From Metridium senile (lineage: Eukaryota > Cnidaria > Anthozoa > Actiniaria > Metridiidae): a DNA stretch of 64,000 nt. The translations under genes and the position numbers were made by a program. The stretch spans positions 4,007,001-4,071,000 of the forward strand of contig OX459101.1 of assembly GCA_949775045.1 (NCBI GenBank), written 5' to 3'. A model generated the notes under the pieces. It was not told where the DNA came from. It saw nothing but the letters and a program-made list of their open reading frames with translations, and made no database searches. Below, one piece after another: positions 54,266 to 64,000 of this stretch. The first letter of the stretch is position 1; each line of letters begins with the position of its first letter.

Positions 54266-54788
54266 TCAATTATTATTAAAAAAAAAGATGATATAGATCA
54301 ATAACATGGTTTGTTAATTGGTTTGCCCCATCATCATTTAATGAAAGACGATTGTTTAAGTTCGATAACGTTCGGTTGGCATTCGGCTGTATCCATGGCG
54401 ACTCCTTAATGTAATTTGTGCGCGCCTTAGGATACCTGTTGATAAAGTGCAATTTTATTGAGACAGATGGGCTCTTTGGAGGTCGTTCGTTACTTAGTTG
54501 GAGCTTTCCAAATTTAATATAATCTTTAAAATGCTTCTATTATACATATATAATTATTTTTTCCTCCTTGAAATGCTGTTTTTTGGCATGAAAAATTAGT
54601 ATATATATGTATTACTATTATTTTTTTTTTCAAGTGTATCATTGTGACAAATGAATAAACTAAACTAAACCCAAACAAACAAGCCATTATGGTTTTTGTG
54701 AAAGAAGAGAATAAGAAAAAATATCAATGTATTATATCAAGGAGCTGACGCCTTACACGGTGGCCCGAATAATAATAATAATAATAAT

Positions 54789-54824
<36 letters not shown>

Positions 54825-54889
54825 AATAATAATCTGCCTACGAAAGAAAAAGAACTGGTCTTCTCCGGGCCTTGATAAATAAATAAATA
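54266..54889. other. Intergenic AT-rich region with (AAT)n/(AAC)n
   Basis: Bases 54300-54400 (GATTGTTTAAGTTCGATAAC, GTTCGG) match pieces at 56490-56555 and 62935-62995. An (AAT)n(AAC)n(AAT)n microsatellite lies at 54768-54832. No gene seen. Confidence 0.5.
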
Positions 54890-55137
54890 CATAAACTTTG
54901 TGGCAGGAGGTTCCAAGTGTGACAGTAACTTAGTTACGGGGCACTGGTACAGGTTTGTTGGAGCTACAGGGACGCGCATGCTCGATTATTGCCCATCTTG
55001 CAACACTGGATCAATCTGGATGACTATATATATATGCTTGGCCCCAAGTGATATTAGCCTCAAACTGCGGGCCTTACATTGTTTATGAAGTGCTTAAAAC
55101 CAACTGCTACATTAGGTTTTGTGGGATGGATTGAGGT
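54890..55137 (+). pseudogene. Broken D8C-domain exon, duplicate of gene 3 exon 3
   Basis: It aligns with 60117-60437: FVAGGSKCDSNLVTGHWYRF and VGATGTRMLDYCP are kept. It then has small deletions and lost bases after IWM, shifting the frame before NCGPYIVYEVLK, although the bases for that part and the TGA remain. No PAN exon is seen upstream. Confidence 0.85.
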
Positions 55138-55239
55138 CAAACTTCGTTTTTCCGGCGTTTCGGGATGTGGCACAAATAAAAAGACATTCAGACAGGGAAA
55201 CAAACAGACAAAATCCAACGCCGAAAAGGCTAAATTATC

Positions 55240-56450
55240 TTATCAATTTAAAAGGCATACCACTACGAGGGGCGTACAGAAGGTTCAAAACTGCTAAAAA
55301 AATAGACAAAACCCGCAAAATCGCACATAAATTTACTAGAAAACCGCAATAATAAATAAACCTTGGCCTAATCAAAACAACCGAAAGTGAAATGATCTGA
55401 ATAATATTTTTACCGTAGAAAAACGTTTCTCGCCGTTTACCGAAGCCGAAAATGACGAAGAAACCACAAACTGTTTGTAATACCGCAAAACCTTACCTAT
55501 AAATGAAAAAAAAATCACATAAACACACCAAAAATAATGCGAAACGACACAGCCGCAATAGGTATTTGAGACCCATTTCTAAAATGGTTCCGTAGATATC
55601 TCTCAGATAGATACCAACGTGTTGTAATTTAGGGTCATCGTTATCAGTCGTTAAACATCAGTGCTGGTGTACCACAAGGCTCGGTGCTTGGCCCGTTACG
55701 TTTTTCTTATTTATGTAAATTTATATAAATATAGTTGAAGATCCGTCTCAGTCAGCGTTAACTGTAAATAAAGACTTTCACGGTAGTGAGACTAAAGCTA
55801 TAGTTTTTTTCTGTAAAGTATAGTACGCCCTTTCATCCACCTTTATTATAAATAATAATTTAATTGAAGAAATTGACAGTCATACTCCTCTTGGTGTAAC
55901 TTTGTCTTCAAATATGTCTTGGCATGACCACATACTTCAAATTCACCAGAAAGCCTCTTAACGTGTACATAGGTTCAAAGGACTTAAATATTAATTAAGC
56001 AGATAAGGCCTGTTATTGGTCAAAATCTCGCCTAATCTCGCCTGATCCCGCCTTACCTCGCAAGGTTGAAAATCCCAAAATATCCTAATCTCGCTTAATC
56101 CCGCCTAATCTTGCTGCGAGATTAGGCGGGTATTGGACCCATAACAGGCCTCAGATATACCTTGATGAGCCTTTATAAAGCTACATGATAAGACCTGTCA
56201 TGGAATATACTGATTGCGTCTGGGACGGATGCAGTGCTTTCATCCGATCTTTTAGAAACTCTCCAATATGAATCCGCTATCACTGTAGCAGGTGCTTTGA
56301 AAAGATCATATTTAAACTAGTCTTTACCTCGGCCAAAACTTTACTTGATCGACTTCAACTCGTTTCCTCGGAGTTTTTATTTAAAAGTAGGAACTATTTT
56401 GAAATTTGTGTGTATTATCTCTGTAAAAGCTAAAGAGAGTTGAAATATTT
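55240..56450 (+). mobile_element. LINE (non-LTR) remnant, copy 1
   Basis: Pieces of an RT are readable: KWFRRYLSDRYQRVV, SAGVPQGSVLGPL, IDSHTPLGVTLSSNMSWHDH, and LLETLQYESAITVAGALK. Stops and frameshifts occur, and a MITE (56006-56151) has inserted. Duplicate of 61015-62880. Confidence 0.75.
56006..56151. mobile_element. MITE family B in LINE copy 1, with 6-bp target duplication
   Basis: Inverted ends AGGCCTGTTAT / ATAACAGGCCT are flanked by CAGATA (56000-56005 and 56152-56157). The interior has repeated AATCTCGCCTAATCTCGCC motifs and a GCGAGATTAGGCGGG foldback. 146 bp. Confidence 0.85.
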
Positions 56451-56719
56451 TAACTGAGAATAAAAAAGAAAATAAAAATCAATAACACGGTTTGTTTATT
56501 TGTACGCCCGATTATCGTTCAATGAAAAACGATTGTTTAAGTTCGATAACGTTCGGTATTCGCCAAAATTTGGCCTCCCACCGGGTCGTGTACTTACAAC
56601 TCTTAAACAAATTGGACTCCAATTTGGACTCCTTAACAATTAATAATTAATAAGCCATGGATCATAGCTAAAGTTTTGTTACAGTTTGGTGTGTTTGCGT
56701 TGAGGAAAACAGCTACAAA

Positions 56720-59700
56720 ATGAAGGTAAGGGTTTATTAGTTAAATTAGTTATTATATGCTACAAAACGAAGGAAATTGAAAGTTTTGTATGTTTGTAAT
56801 TAGGAGAACCCGAAGGTCTATTCACATAGAAAATAGAAAAAACGATTTTCCATTGAAAAATAGGAAAATGATGAAAATATCCTTATACTACTTAAATTTC
56901 AAAAGTACAATGCAAAACGACTAGGTATTAACATTCAACACAGTTAACCCTTTGGTGCCTGCCGATGATTATTGGATTTTTGACTATTTTTGGTGCGAAA
57001 AGTTAAAAAATCGATTTCAATTCCAAATAAAGTGTTGCTAGGGAAACTGTTGCTGTTTCGAACTACCGATGGCTCAAGGTTTCCAGGAACGCCTTGCGGA
57101 TTTTAGCTCGTTCAATTCCGAGTCAACACTTTGACCCTGAATTGAGCTAAAATCCTGTTTGTTTATAAGTGCTTTTTTCAGTCATTTGCTACTACAAGAG
57201 CCCCTAGTCATGCATCTTTAAGTTTGTCTAGGTGGTGGAGACGCACTTTTGGACGAATTTTAAGGTGGAAGACGATTTACAAAGAAAATAGCGCAGGTCG
57301 TTGTGTCTATTGACAATGCCCATGGCGTCGTTGGAGTAAAATCGCTTTCCTGGTCGTCTTGTGGTAGACACCAATATTTTAGTGAGTTTTGCCTTGTAAA
57401 GATGGCAATCGGTGCAATTTTTGTCCGGTTGGTGCGGGTGACTGGGCACTTAAACAATTGGGATCTGGGCAATGTGCTGTCGACAATTTGCATAATTACC
57501 CACAATGCTTTTCGTTATTAAATGGAGATACGAGTTTTGCGTTAGTAGGCTAAATAAAAAAGGCTGATGTGCGGCTCGTAGAAGATGTTTGATCATAAAA
57601 AAGTTAAAAAATCAAACGAACTGGGGCTGATGTGTTCTGAGAATGCCGATTTTTGTTTTTTAAATGATATTATTTGCATTAAAATCAGAGATGAAAAATG
57701 ACGTCTATCGTGGTTGTTAACGTTCACCTTAACACAAAGGACTCTATATTTTACAAATTCGAATCTCAGATGATCAATTCAGTGTCAGATGTTGTGGAAC
57801 TTACCAGGCAACACAGATAATTACATTTTAGAGCCATGACTTTCAAAGCGAGAGAGCTAGAATTTTTAAAGTCATCGTTCTATATGGAACGATATTTGCA
57901 AAGGCAGGCACCAAAGGGTTAATGTTAATTCAAAGTTTGATGTTTTTCTGATTAATTAGCTATAGGAGACCCCTACAAAATGAAGGTTTATTCCCATAGA
58001 AAATAGCATTATCAGTTATTGGCCACAGATCGTGATTTCGGGACTTATTAACGGTTGACGGTTGAAGTCTTACAATATCGGTTTCGTTTTTGCAAGTTTA
58101 AAAACAAATTTAAACTTTAAAGGCCCTCTTGCATCCAAGGTGCATTGCAGCCGTTTGTTAATGTTTTGAAAATATCTATTGTTAAAAGTCGCTTTCTTAT
58201 TGATAAGAAAACCGATCCCGCAATACGGGCTACTCACGGGTTTTTCACGTTGTTCGATTCAGGCTGTCAAGCTCGAAGACTTCGAAGTGTTTGTGGTTTT
58301 GTGTACTAAAAAATTATATTATGCATGGAATCCGAAACGTTAACGTCCATGGATATTACTATAGAAGGTCAGGATGACGACGTGAATGCATACGGTTCAA
58401 AAAATGTTTACATAAACATTAATACAATCAAGAATATACTGTTTAATTTTGATAGCTTTGCCGAGTGTTGTTTAAAAATCCATTTCACTATGACAAACAC
58501 CGTTTCGGATTATAACAGCAGTTGAGTCTTCATTCCTTGTATCAACGTTGACACGATGCAGTAGGACTTCCATAAATACGCTACTATCGGTGGTTCTTTC
58601 GAAGCCAACTGCGATTTTTCTCTCCCTGAATAGGTCGAACACAGAGCTTTTGATCCTTAGACTTTGGTCGCCCGGGAAGACGAGGCCTTCAACGACGTCG
58701 GGTCGACATTTAGATCAAAAATATGTATAAAAATGGTCGGAACGACTAAAATATTATCCCAGAAAGCTTAACTAGATATTAAATTATACGATTATAAAAA
58801 GAAATTATGAAAATTAACTCTTTTAACTAACGATAGAAACGGATTCTATAAGATTTTGCTATTCTACACAAAAATTGGTATTTTCCGTATGTGAGAAAAT
58901 CATCGAAGCGCGCAATGCATCTTGGATGCAAGAGGGGCTTTAAATTCAAAGGTTTGAAGAATAAATCGAGCCTTCCAACCTCGATAGGAACGCTTCAGTA
59001 GGTTTGGCTGTAATACAAAAGCAGCTACAGGTAATTTAGTAATAGATTTATTAAAGAAGATGTTATTTTATTATGAAAAATTTTCTTATCACATTTACCG
59101 CCGGTGTCGCTCACAACCGTGTTTGCACAGGGAAATGCAAACACGACTCTCGACCAATCAGAGCGCACGGACTAACTTAAATATTTTATAATGTTTAATA
59201 TGAATTGAATTCGACTTGCCTTTATACCTCTGGCTCAGGCGTATCTTGGAATACATATATCGTAATTTATTTCAGGGTGTTTACTATTATCATAACTAAT
59301 GACCATCCTTCACATTACAGAATCAATGGCCAGTACCAGTTATTCTGATATCGTTTCTTCTTCTGGCACACGTTGCCTTACCGCAGCCGTTTCATTTCAC
59401 TTCTTCCAACGATGGCCAAGATTATGGCTACTATCTGAGAGATTTAGTGTTTAAAACTCTTAAAAGTGAGACATACTCAATGTGTTGGCTCAAGTGCATA
59501 GAAGAGGCAATTTGCATGAGTTTGAACTTTGATTTGACGACTGGGAAATGTGAATTGAGCAGATACAATAAACATATGGCTTTGCCAATCTATTATCAGC
59601 AGAAACACAACAGTATTCACTTCTCAAAACCATCTCCTGGTAAGAATGATAATGATGATGAAGCAAATGATGATGACGATGATCATAATGATGACATTGA

Positions 59701-60437
59701 TAATGATAACACAACAGTAATGATCAAGTTATAATGGTAACGATAATATAGTGCACGCCATATATCCGTGAAACAAAACTAACAATGTATTGTCTAATTG
59801 TTTTTTCATATCACTGGAGCAGAACAGTGCAATTATTGTGTCCTTCATTATAATGTGTATTCTGTGGTTCATGCATGAGTGAATTGGCTTAGTTATACAA
59901 TAACTAAGTAGTTTCCTACACCCTTATGATAATGCTGATAACAATTATTGATTATAAATAATGGTAATGATAACACTTGATAACATGGTGATGAGAACGA
60001 TAACAATATAATTATAATGATGACATATTTTCAATGATAAAATTACTCACATTATATATTTCTCCACAGATGAATGCAAAGTGAATGTCTTTAACAACTT
60101 CACAGGGCGTGGCCGTAACATAAACTTTGTGGCAGGAGGTTCCAAGTGTGACAGTCACTTAGTTACGGGGCACTGGTACAGGTTTGTTGGAGCTGCAGGA
60201 ACGCAAATGCTCGATTATTGCCCGTTGCCATCATCTTGCAAAACTGGATACTCAATCTGGATGAAAAGTCCACAGCCTGAAATTGGCGCAGAGAAAGTTA
60301 GCCGGACAATATGCTTGGCGGGAGGTAGTCGATGCTGCAATTGGCCCCAAGTGATTTTAGCCACAAATTGCGGGCCCTACATTGTTTATGAAGTGCTTAA
60401 GACTTCCTGCTACATTAGGTTTTGTGGGATGGATTGA
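56720..60437 (+). CDS. Secreted PAN/Apple-like plus D8C-domain protein (gene 3)
   Basis: Predicted join: 56720-56725, 59321-59639, 60070-60437; 693 nt, 230 residues, all junctions in phase. Exon 1 codes only Met-Lys before GTAAGG. Exon 2 supplies the signal peptide (NQWPVPVILISFLLLAHVA) and a PAN/Apple-like segment (YSMCWLKCIEEAICMSLNF, GKCELS). Exon 3 is a D8C domain as in uromodulin and GP2: HWYRFVGAAGTQML, DYCP, SCKTGYSIW, TICLAGGSRCCNW, NCGPYIVYEVL, IRFCGMD, then TGA. A secreted or matrix protein is expected; the ligand is unknown. The tiny first exon is supported by a second copy of the same ATGAAG-GTAAGG context at 63122 in the tandem duplicate. Confidence 0.78.
56948..57918. mobile_element. 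piggyBac-like non-autonomous element in gene 3 intron 1
   Basis: Ends are CCCTTTGGTGCCTGCC and GGCAGGCACCAAAGGG, exact 16-bp inverted repeats beginning CCC, flanked by TTAA on both sides (56944-56947, 57919-57922). The duplicate locus at about 63467 has the uninterrupted ACACAGTTAATGTTAATTC. No transposase is recognisable in its 971 bp. Confidence 0.9.
58117..58944. mobile_element. TIR DNA element in gene 3 intron 1
   Basis: TTTAAAGGCCCTCTTGCATC...GGTGCATTGC at the left is mirrored by GCAATGCATC...GATGCAAGAGGGGCTTTAAA at the right (about 33 bp, few mismatches). A 66-codon open frame inside (58325) shows no known domain. Confidence 0.75.
59321..59639 (+). CDS. Gene 3 exon 2: signal peptide and PAN-like segment
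   Basis: Acceptor CACATTACAG, donor GTAAGA. Hydrophobic core VPVILISFLLLAHVALP, then a short Cys-rich segment with the C-x3-C...C spacing of PAN/Apple folds. Confidence 0.8.
59640..60069 (+). other. Gene 3 intron 2, AT-rich with GAT repeats
   Basis: GATAATGATGAT-type simple sequence at both ends. Nothing else recognised. Acceptor TTTCTCCACAG. Confidence 0.6.
60070..60437 (+). CDS. Gene 3 exon 3: D8C domain
   Basis: Starts DECKVNVFNN and ends IRFCGMD-TGA. Eleven cysteines, with the W-Y-R-F, NCG-x-Y-x-VY and RFCG signatures of the D8C family. Confidence 0.85.
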
Positions 60438-60485
60438 GGTCACACTTCGTTTCTCCGGTGTAACGGGATGTGGCACAAAACAAAA

Positions 60486-60491
60486 AATAAA
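60486..60491 (+). promoter_or_regulatory. Candidate polyadenylation signal of gene 3
   Basis: AATAAA 49 bases after the stop. The same motif is kept in the pseudogene copy after 55137. Confidence 0.5.
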
Positions 60492-61658
60492 AAGACATTC
60501 ACAGAGGGAAACAAACAGACAAAATCAAACGCCCAAAGGGCTAAATTTTCTGATCAATTTAAGTAACGATCCGCGTAAGAACGATAGCAGGAACGGCAAG
60601 GAATGTGCAAAGGTGATAATTATAGTATTGTTTAAACTGGTCATCTAATTGGTTGAAACATGAAAAATTGACATAACTTTGTGGATAATGAAATCAACTT
60701 ATTTCTTATATATTTATGCAATAATTTCTTTATACAAATAGTTCTACTATAAGGTTAAATTATAGAGAAATTATATGTGGGGAACACTGCAAATTGTCTA
60801 CCTTTCCTTTCTTTTGTCTCTGACTCCTCTGATTGGTTGAAAACTTTTAACTAAACACAAACTAAACACAAATTGTTTTCCCAAAATTTGCTATGTATAT
60901 GTCAATACATACCATTAGAAAAAAACTCACAATTTGGATGTGGGGAAAGGTAAATGCCGCAGAACAAAAGGAAGTGCTATTGTTTTTAAAAAGGATCATT
61001 ACTTAAAAGGCATACCACTACGAGGGGCGTAAGGAAGGTTCCAAACTGCTCAAAAAAATAGAACAAACCCACAAAATCGCACATAAATTTGCTAGAAAAC
61101 TGCAACCGCAATAATAAATAAACATTGGCCAAATCAAAACAACCGGAAGTGAAATGATCTGAATAATATTTTCTTACCGTAGAAAAACGTTTCTCGCCGT
61201 TTACCGAAGCCGAAAATGACGAAGAAACCACAAACTGTTTATAATACCGCAAAACCTTACCTATAAATGAAAAAAAATCACACAAACCCACCAAAAATAA
61301 CGCAAAACGACACAGCCGCAATAGGTATTTGAGACCCATTTCTAAAATGGTTCCGTAGATATCTCTCAGATAGATACCACTGTTTTTTAATTTAGGGTCA
61401 ACGTTATAAGTGGTTAAACACCAGTGCTGGTGTACCACAAGGCTCGGTGCTTGGCCCGTTACGGCGTTTTTCTTATTTATATAAATTTTTATAAATATAG
61501 TTGAAGATCCGTCTCAGTCAGAGTTAACTGTAAATAAGTTAACTGTAAAATTAACATATTGTCTAATAAATGTCAAGTTAGTATGAACGCAAGTGAGACT
61601 AAAGCTATAGTTTTTTTTCTGTAAAGTATAGTACGCCCTTTCATCCGCCTTTATGTAG

Positions 61659-61759
61659 TATATAAAAAACGAGCAGCAGTGTTTTATCAAGGATAAAAAC
61701 CCGAGCGCAGCGAGGGTTTTTGATCCTTGATAAAACACGTGCTGCGAGTTTTTTATATA
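61659..61759. repeat. About 100-bp palindrome (foldback element)
   Basis: Left arm TATATAAAAAACGAGCAGCA...GTGTTTTATCAAGGAT and right arm ATCCTTGATAAAACAC...GCTGCGAGTTTTTTATATA with a GAGCGCAGCGA centre. Absent from the duplicate unit at about 55845. Confidence 0.85.
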
Positions 61760-62363
61760 GCTTAAAAAACTCCAACACTTATTCAAAACTAAATTATAAA
61801 AGTTTCTTGAAGAAAAGTCCAATTTGGAGACAAACTTTATTTGCAAGGTACACTGCGCATGCTCATATCACACCACGCACCATTAAGCACCACATTTGGC
61901 ATCCCACATTTGAGAAAGGTCGTGTATAATATAGTGGGAGCTTGATAGCATTGTTTCGGATGATGCCTCTAGTAAAGGTCAATGATGAGAAATTAAAACT
62001 GAGACCTTTACAAGTGTCATAGGTACATAAAGAACACACGTACCTTTATCATAAAGACACACGTACCTTTATCATAAAGACACATGTGTTTTTATATAAT
62101 GTACCTATAGCAGGGTTTTATGGGGTATAAAGGTCATGCATGTGACCAAATTGGAATGCCCCGATTGGACTAATAGCTCATGAATTATTAATGAGTTTTT
62201 TAATTATAAATAATAATTTAATTGAAGAAATTGACAGTCATATTCCTCTTGGTTTAACTTTGTCTTCAAATATGTCTTAGCATGACCGCATACTTCAAAT
62301 TCACCAGAAAGCCTCTTAACGTGTACATAGGTTCAAAGGACTTAAATATTAATTAAGCAGATA

Positions 62364-62581
62364 AGGCCTGTTATTAGTCAAAATCTCGCCTAATCTGGCT
62401 TTATCTCGCCTAACCCCGCAAGCAAAAAAATCCTAAAATGTCTAATCTCGCCTAATCTCGCCTGATCCCGCCTGATCCCGCCTTACCTCGCAAGGTTGAA
62501 AATCCCAAAATATCCTAATCTCGCTTAATCCCGCCTAATCTTGCTGCGAGATTAGGCGGGTATTGGACCCATAACAGGCCT
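62364..62581. mobile_element. MITE family B in LINE copy 2, expanded
   Basis: Same CAGATA flanks (62358-62363, 62582-62587) and same ends as 56006-56151, but 218 bp instead of 146. The extra 72 bases are further AATCTCGCC-type repeats. Confidence 0.85.
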
Positions 62582-63109
62582 CAGATATACCTTGATGAGC
62601 CTTTATAGAGCTACATGATAAGACCTGTCATGGAATATACTGATTGCGTCTGGGACGGATGCAGTGCTTTCATCCGATCTTTTAGAAACTCTCCAATATG
62701 AATTCGCTATCACTGCGGTAGCAGGTGCTTTGACAGGATCATATTTAAACATAAGTCTTTACCTCGGCCAAAACTTCACTTGATCGACTTCCACTCGTTT
62801 CCTCGGAGTTTTTACTTAAAAGTAGGGGCTATTTTGAAATCTGTGTGTACTACTGTACTATAAAAGATAGAGAGTTTACCTAGAATAAAATAGAAAAATA
62901 ATAAAAATCAATAACACGGTTTGTTTATTTGTTTGCCCGATTATCGTTCAATGAAAAACGATTGTTTAAGTTCGATAACGTTCGGTATTCGCCAAAGTTT
63001 GGCCTCCCACCGGGTCGTGTAATTACCACTCCTTTAAACATAATTCAGTAATAAGTCATGGATCATAGCTAAAGTTTTGTTTACAGTTTGGTGTGTTTGC
63101 GTTGAGGAA

Positions 63110-64000
63110 AACAGCTACACAATGAAGGTAAGGGTTTATTCGATCAACCTAGCAAAAAGTATTCTTATTGAGAAAGGAAAATCGATCTGAAAATATTTAT
63201 AGTTAAATTAGTTATAAGTGTGAAAATTGTTTGCTAGTGATTGTGAAAAAGGATTGCAATTGATATTCTTAAACTAAAACGCACACTGCTAAACGACTAG
63301 TTAATAACATAGTTTTGTGTGTTTGTGATTAGGAAAACCCGAAGGTTTATTCACATAGAAAATAGGAAAAAAGCTTTTCCATTGAAAAATAGGAAAAATG
63401 TTGAAAATATCCTTATACTACTTAAATTTCAAAAGTACAATGCAAAACGACTAGGTATTAACACAGTTAATGTTAATTCAAAGTTTGATGTTTTTCTGAT
63501 TAATTAGCTATCGGAGACCCCTACAAAATGAAGGTTTATTCCCATAGAAAATAGAATTAAAACATTTTTCCATCTGAAAATAAGAAGATGGATGAAAATA
63601 TTCTTAGTTAAATTTCAAGAGAACAATGCAAAACGACTAGGTCACATGTAACACAGCTAATGATAATTCAAAGTTTGGTGTGTTTATGATTAGGAGAACC
63701 CTACAAAACGTTTATTCACATAGAAAATAGAAAAACGTTTTTGGATGAAAATATTCTTAGTTAAGTTACAAAAGTACGATGCAAAACGACTAGTTAATAA
63801 CATGTTACACAGCTAATGTTAATTCCAAGTTTAATGGAGGAGACCCCTACAAAATATTTATTCCCATAGAAAAAAGAAAAAAAGATTTTCCATTGAAAAA
63901 TAAGAAAATAGATGAAAATATTCTTAGTTAAATTACAAAACCAAAACAACTAGTTAATAACATGTAAGACAGCTAATGTTAATTCAAAGTTCGGTGTGTT
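63110..64000. repeat. Tandem repeat of the exon 1/intron 1 region, about 160-210 bp units
   Basis: Units carry a CCTACAAAATGAAGGTTTATT-type start, CCATAGAAAATAGAAAA, TTTTCCATTGAAAAATA, GATGAAAATATTCTTAG, CAATGCAAAACGACTAG and AGCTAATGTTAATTCAAAG. At least five copies reach the window edge. Older copies occur at 56800-56947 and 57923-58010. Confidence 0.85.
63122..63127 (+). CDS. Exon 1 of a second gene 3 copy (continues beyond the window)
   Basis: ATGAAG followed by GTAAGG, in the same 5' context as gene 3 exon 1 (GTTGAGGAAAACAGCTACA). The rest of the gene would lie beyond base 64000, so it may be functional or not. Confidence 0.6.

Larger units (their letters stand above)
61015..62880 (+). 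mobile_element. LINE remnant, copy 2 of the duplicated unit
   Basis: Near-identical to 55240-56450 (same SAGVPQGSVLGPL and YPWN-type decay), so duplicated together with the D8C exon. It carries an extra insertion of about 550 bases (61654-62208) and an expanded family B MITE. Confidence 0.75.

Noticed and set aside
55240..56450. Active LINE
   Set aside because: RT segments are broken by stops, frameshifts and a MITE; there is no intact endonuclease or RT.
57228..57505. Minus-strand frames inside the piggyBac-like element as transposase
   Set aside because: No recognisable catalytic Asp motif or typical transposase segment; the element appears non-autonomous.

Overview
The window is animal genomic DNA. 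It has spliced genes with GT-AG introns, extracellular domains that occur only in metazoans, and AT-rich introns packed with microsatellites, MITEs, SINE-like units and non-LTR retrotransposon debris. The domain set (many MANSC-type modules, LamG, EGF, Ig, D8C) and the repeat types suggest a marine invertebrate, most likely an anthozoan cnidarian. That placement is inference; no single sequence here proves it. All genes recognised lie on the plus strand.

Gene 1 (from before base 1 to 43059) fills two thirds of the window. I reconstruct 26 coding exons whose junctions all agree in phase. They give 10,212 visible residues with the N-terminus still missing. The product is a giant mucin-like type I membrane protein. 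It carries 24 visible copies of an eight-cysteine MANSC/MANEC-like module (of the kind seen in KIAA0319) separated by Ser/Thr-rich linkers. Then come LamG, MANSC, MANSC, LamG, four MANSC, a His-rich segment, one EGF, two Ca-binding EGF, one Ig, three Ca-binding EGF, a transmembrane helix and a short basic tail. Sixteen of the modules and most linkers sit in one uninterrupted 20.7 kb coding exon (3270-23969).

Gene 2 (45831-52475) is complete: seven exons, 543 residues, a signal peptide, four MANSC-like modules and a Pro/Asn-rich tail, with no membrane anchor. It looks like a small secreted paralogue of gene 1. One of its introns holds an array of nine copies of its own 3' splice site.

Gene 3 (56720-60437) is complete: three exons, 230 residues, a signal peptide starting from a two-codon exon, a PAN/Apple-like segment and a D8C domain. 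It lies in a tandem duplication. A broken D8C exon lies upstream (54890-55137), and a second copy of its first exon lies downstream (63122), leading out of the window. LINE fragments, a piggyBac-like element with TTAA duplications, and other MITEs have inserted differently in the two units, so each unit supplies empty sites for the other.

All three genes encode secreted or cell-surface proteins. Genes 1 and 2 share the MANSC-like module and even an intron position within it, so the locus reads as a cluster of extracellular-protein genes grown by domain duplication, exon shuffling and tandem gene duplication. Exon boundaries were placed by eye from splice signals, reading frame and domain continuity, without transcript support.
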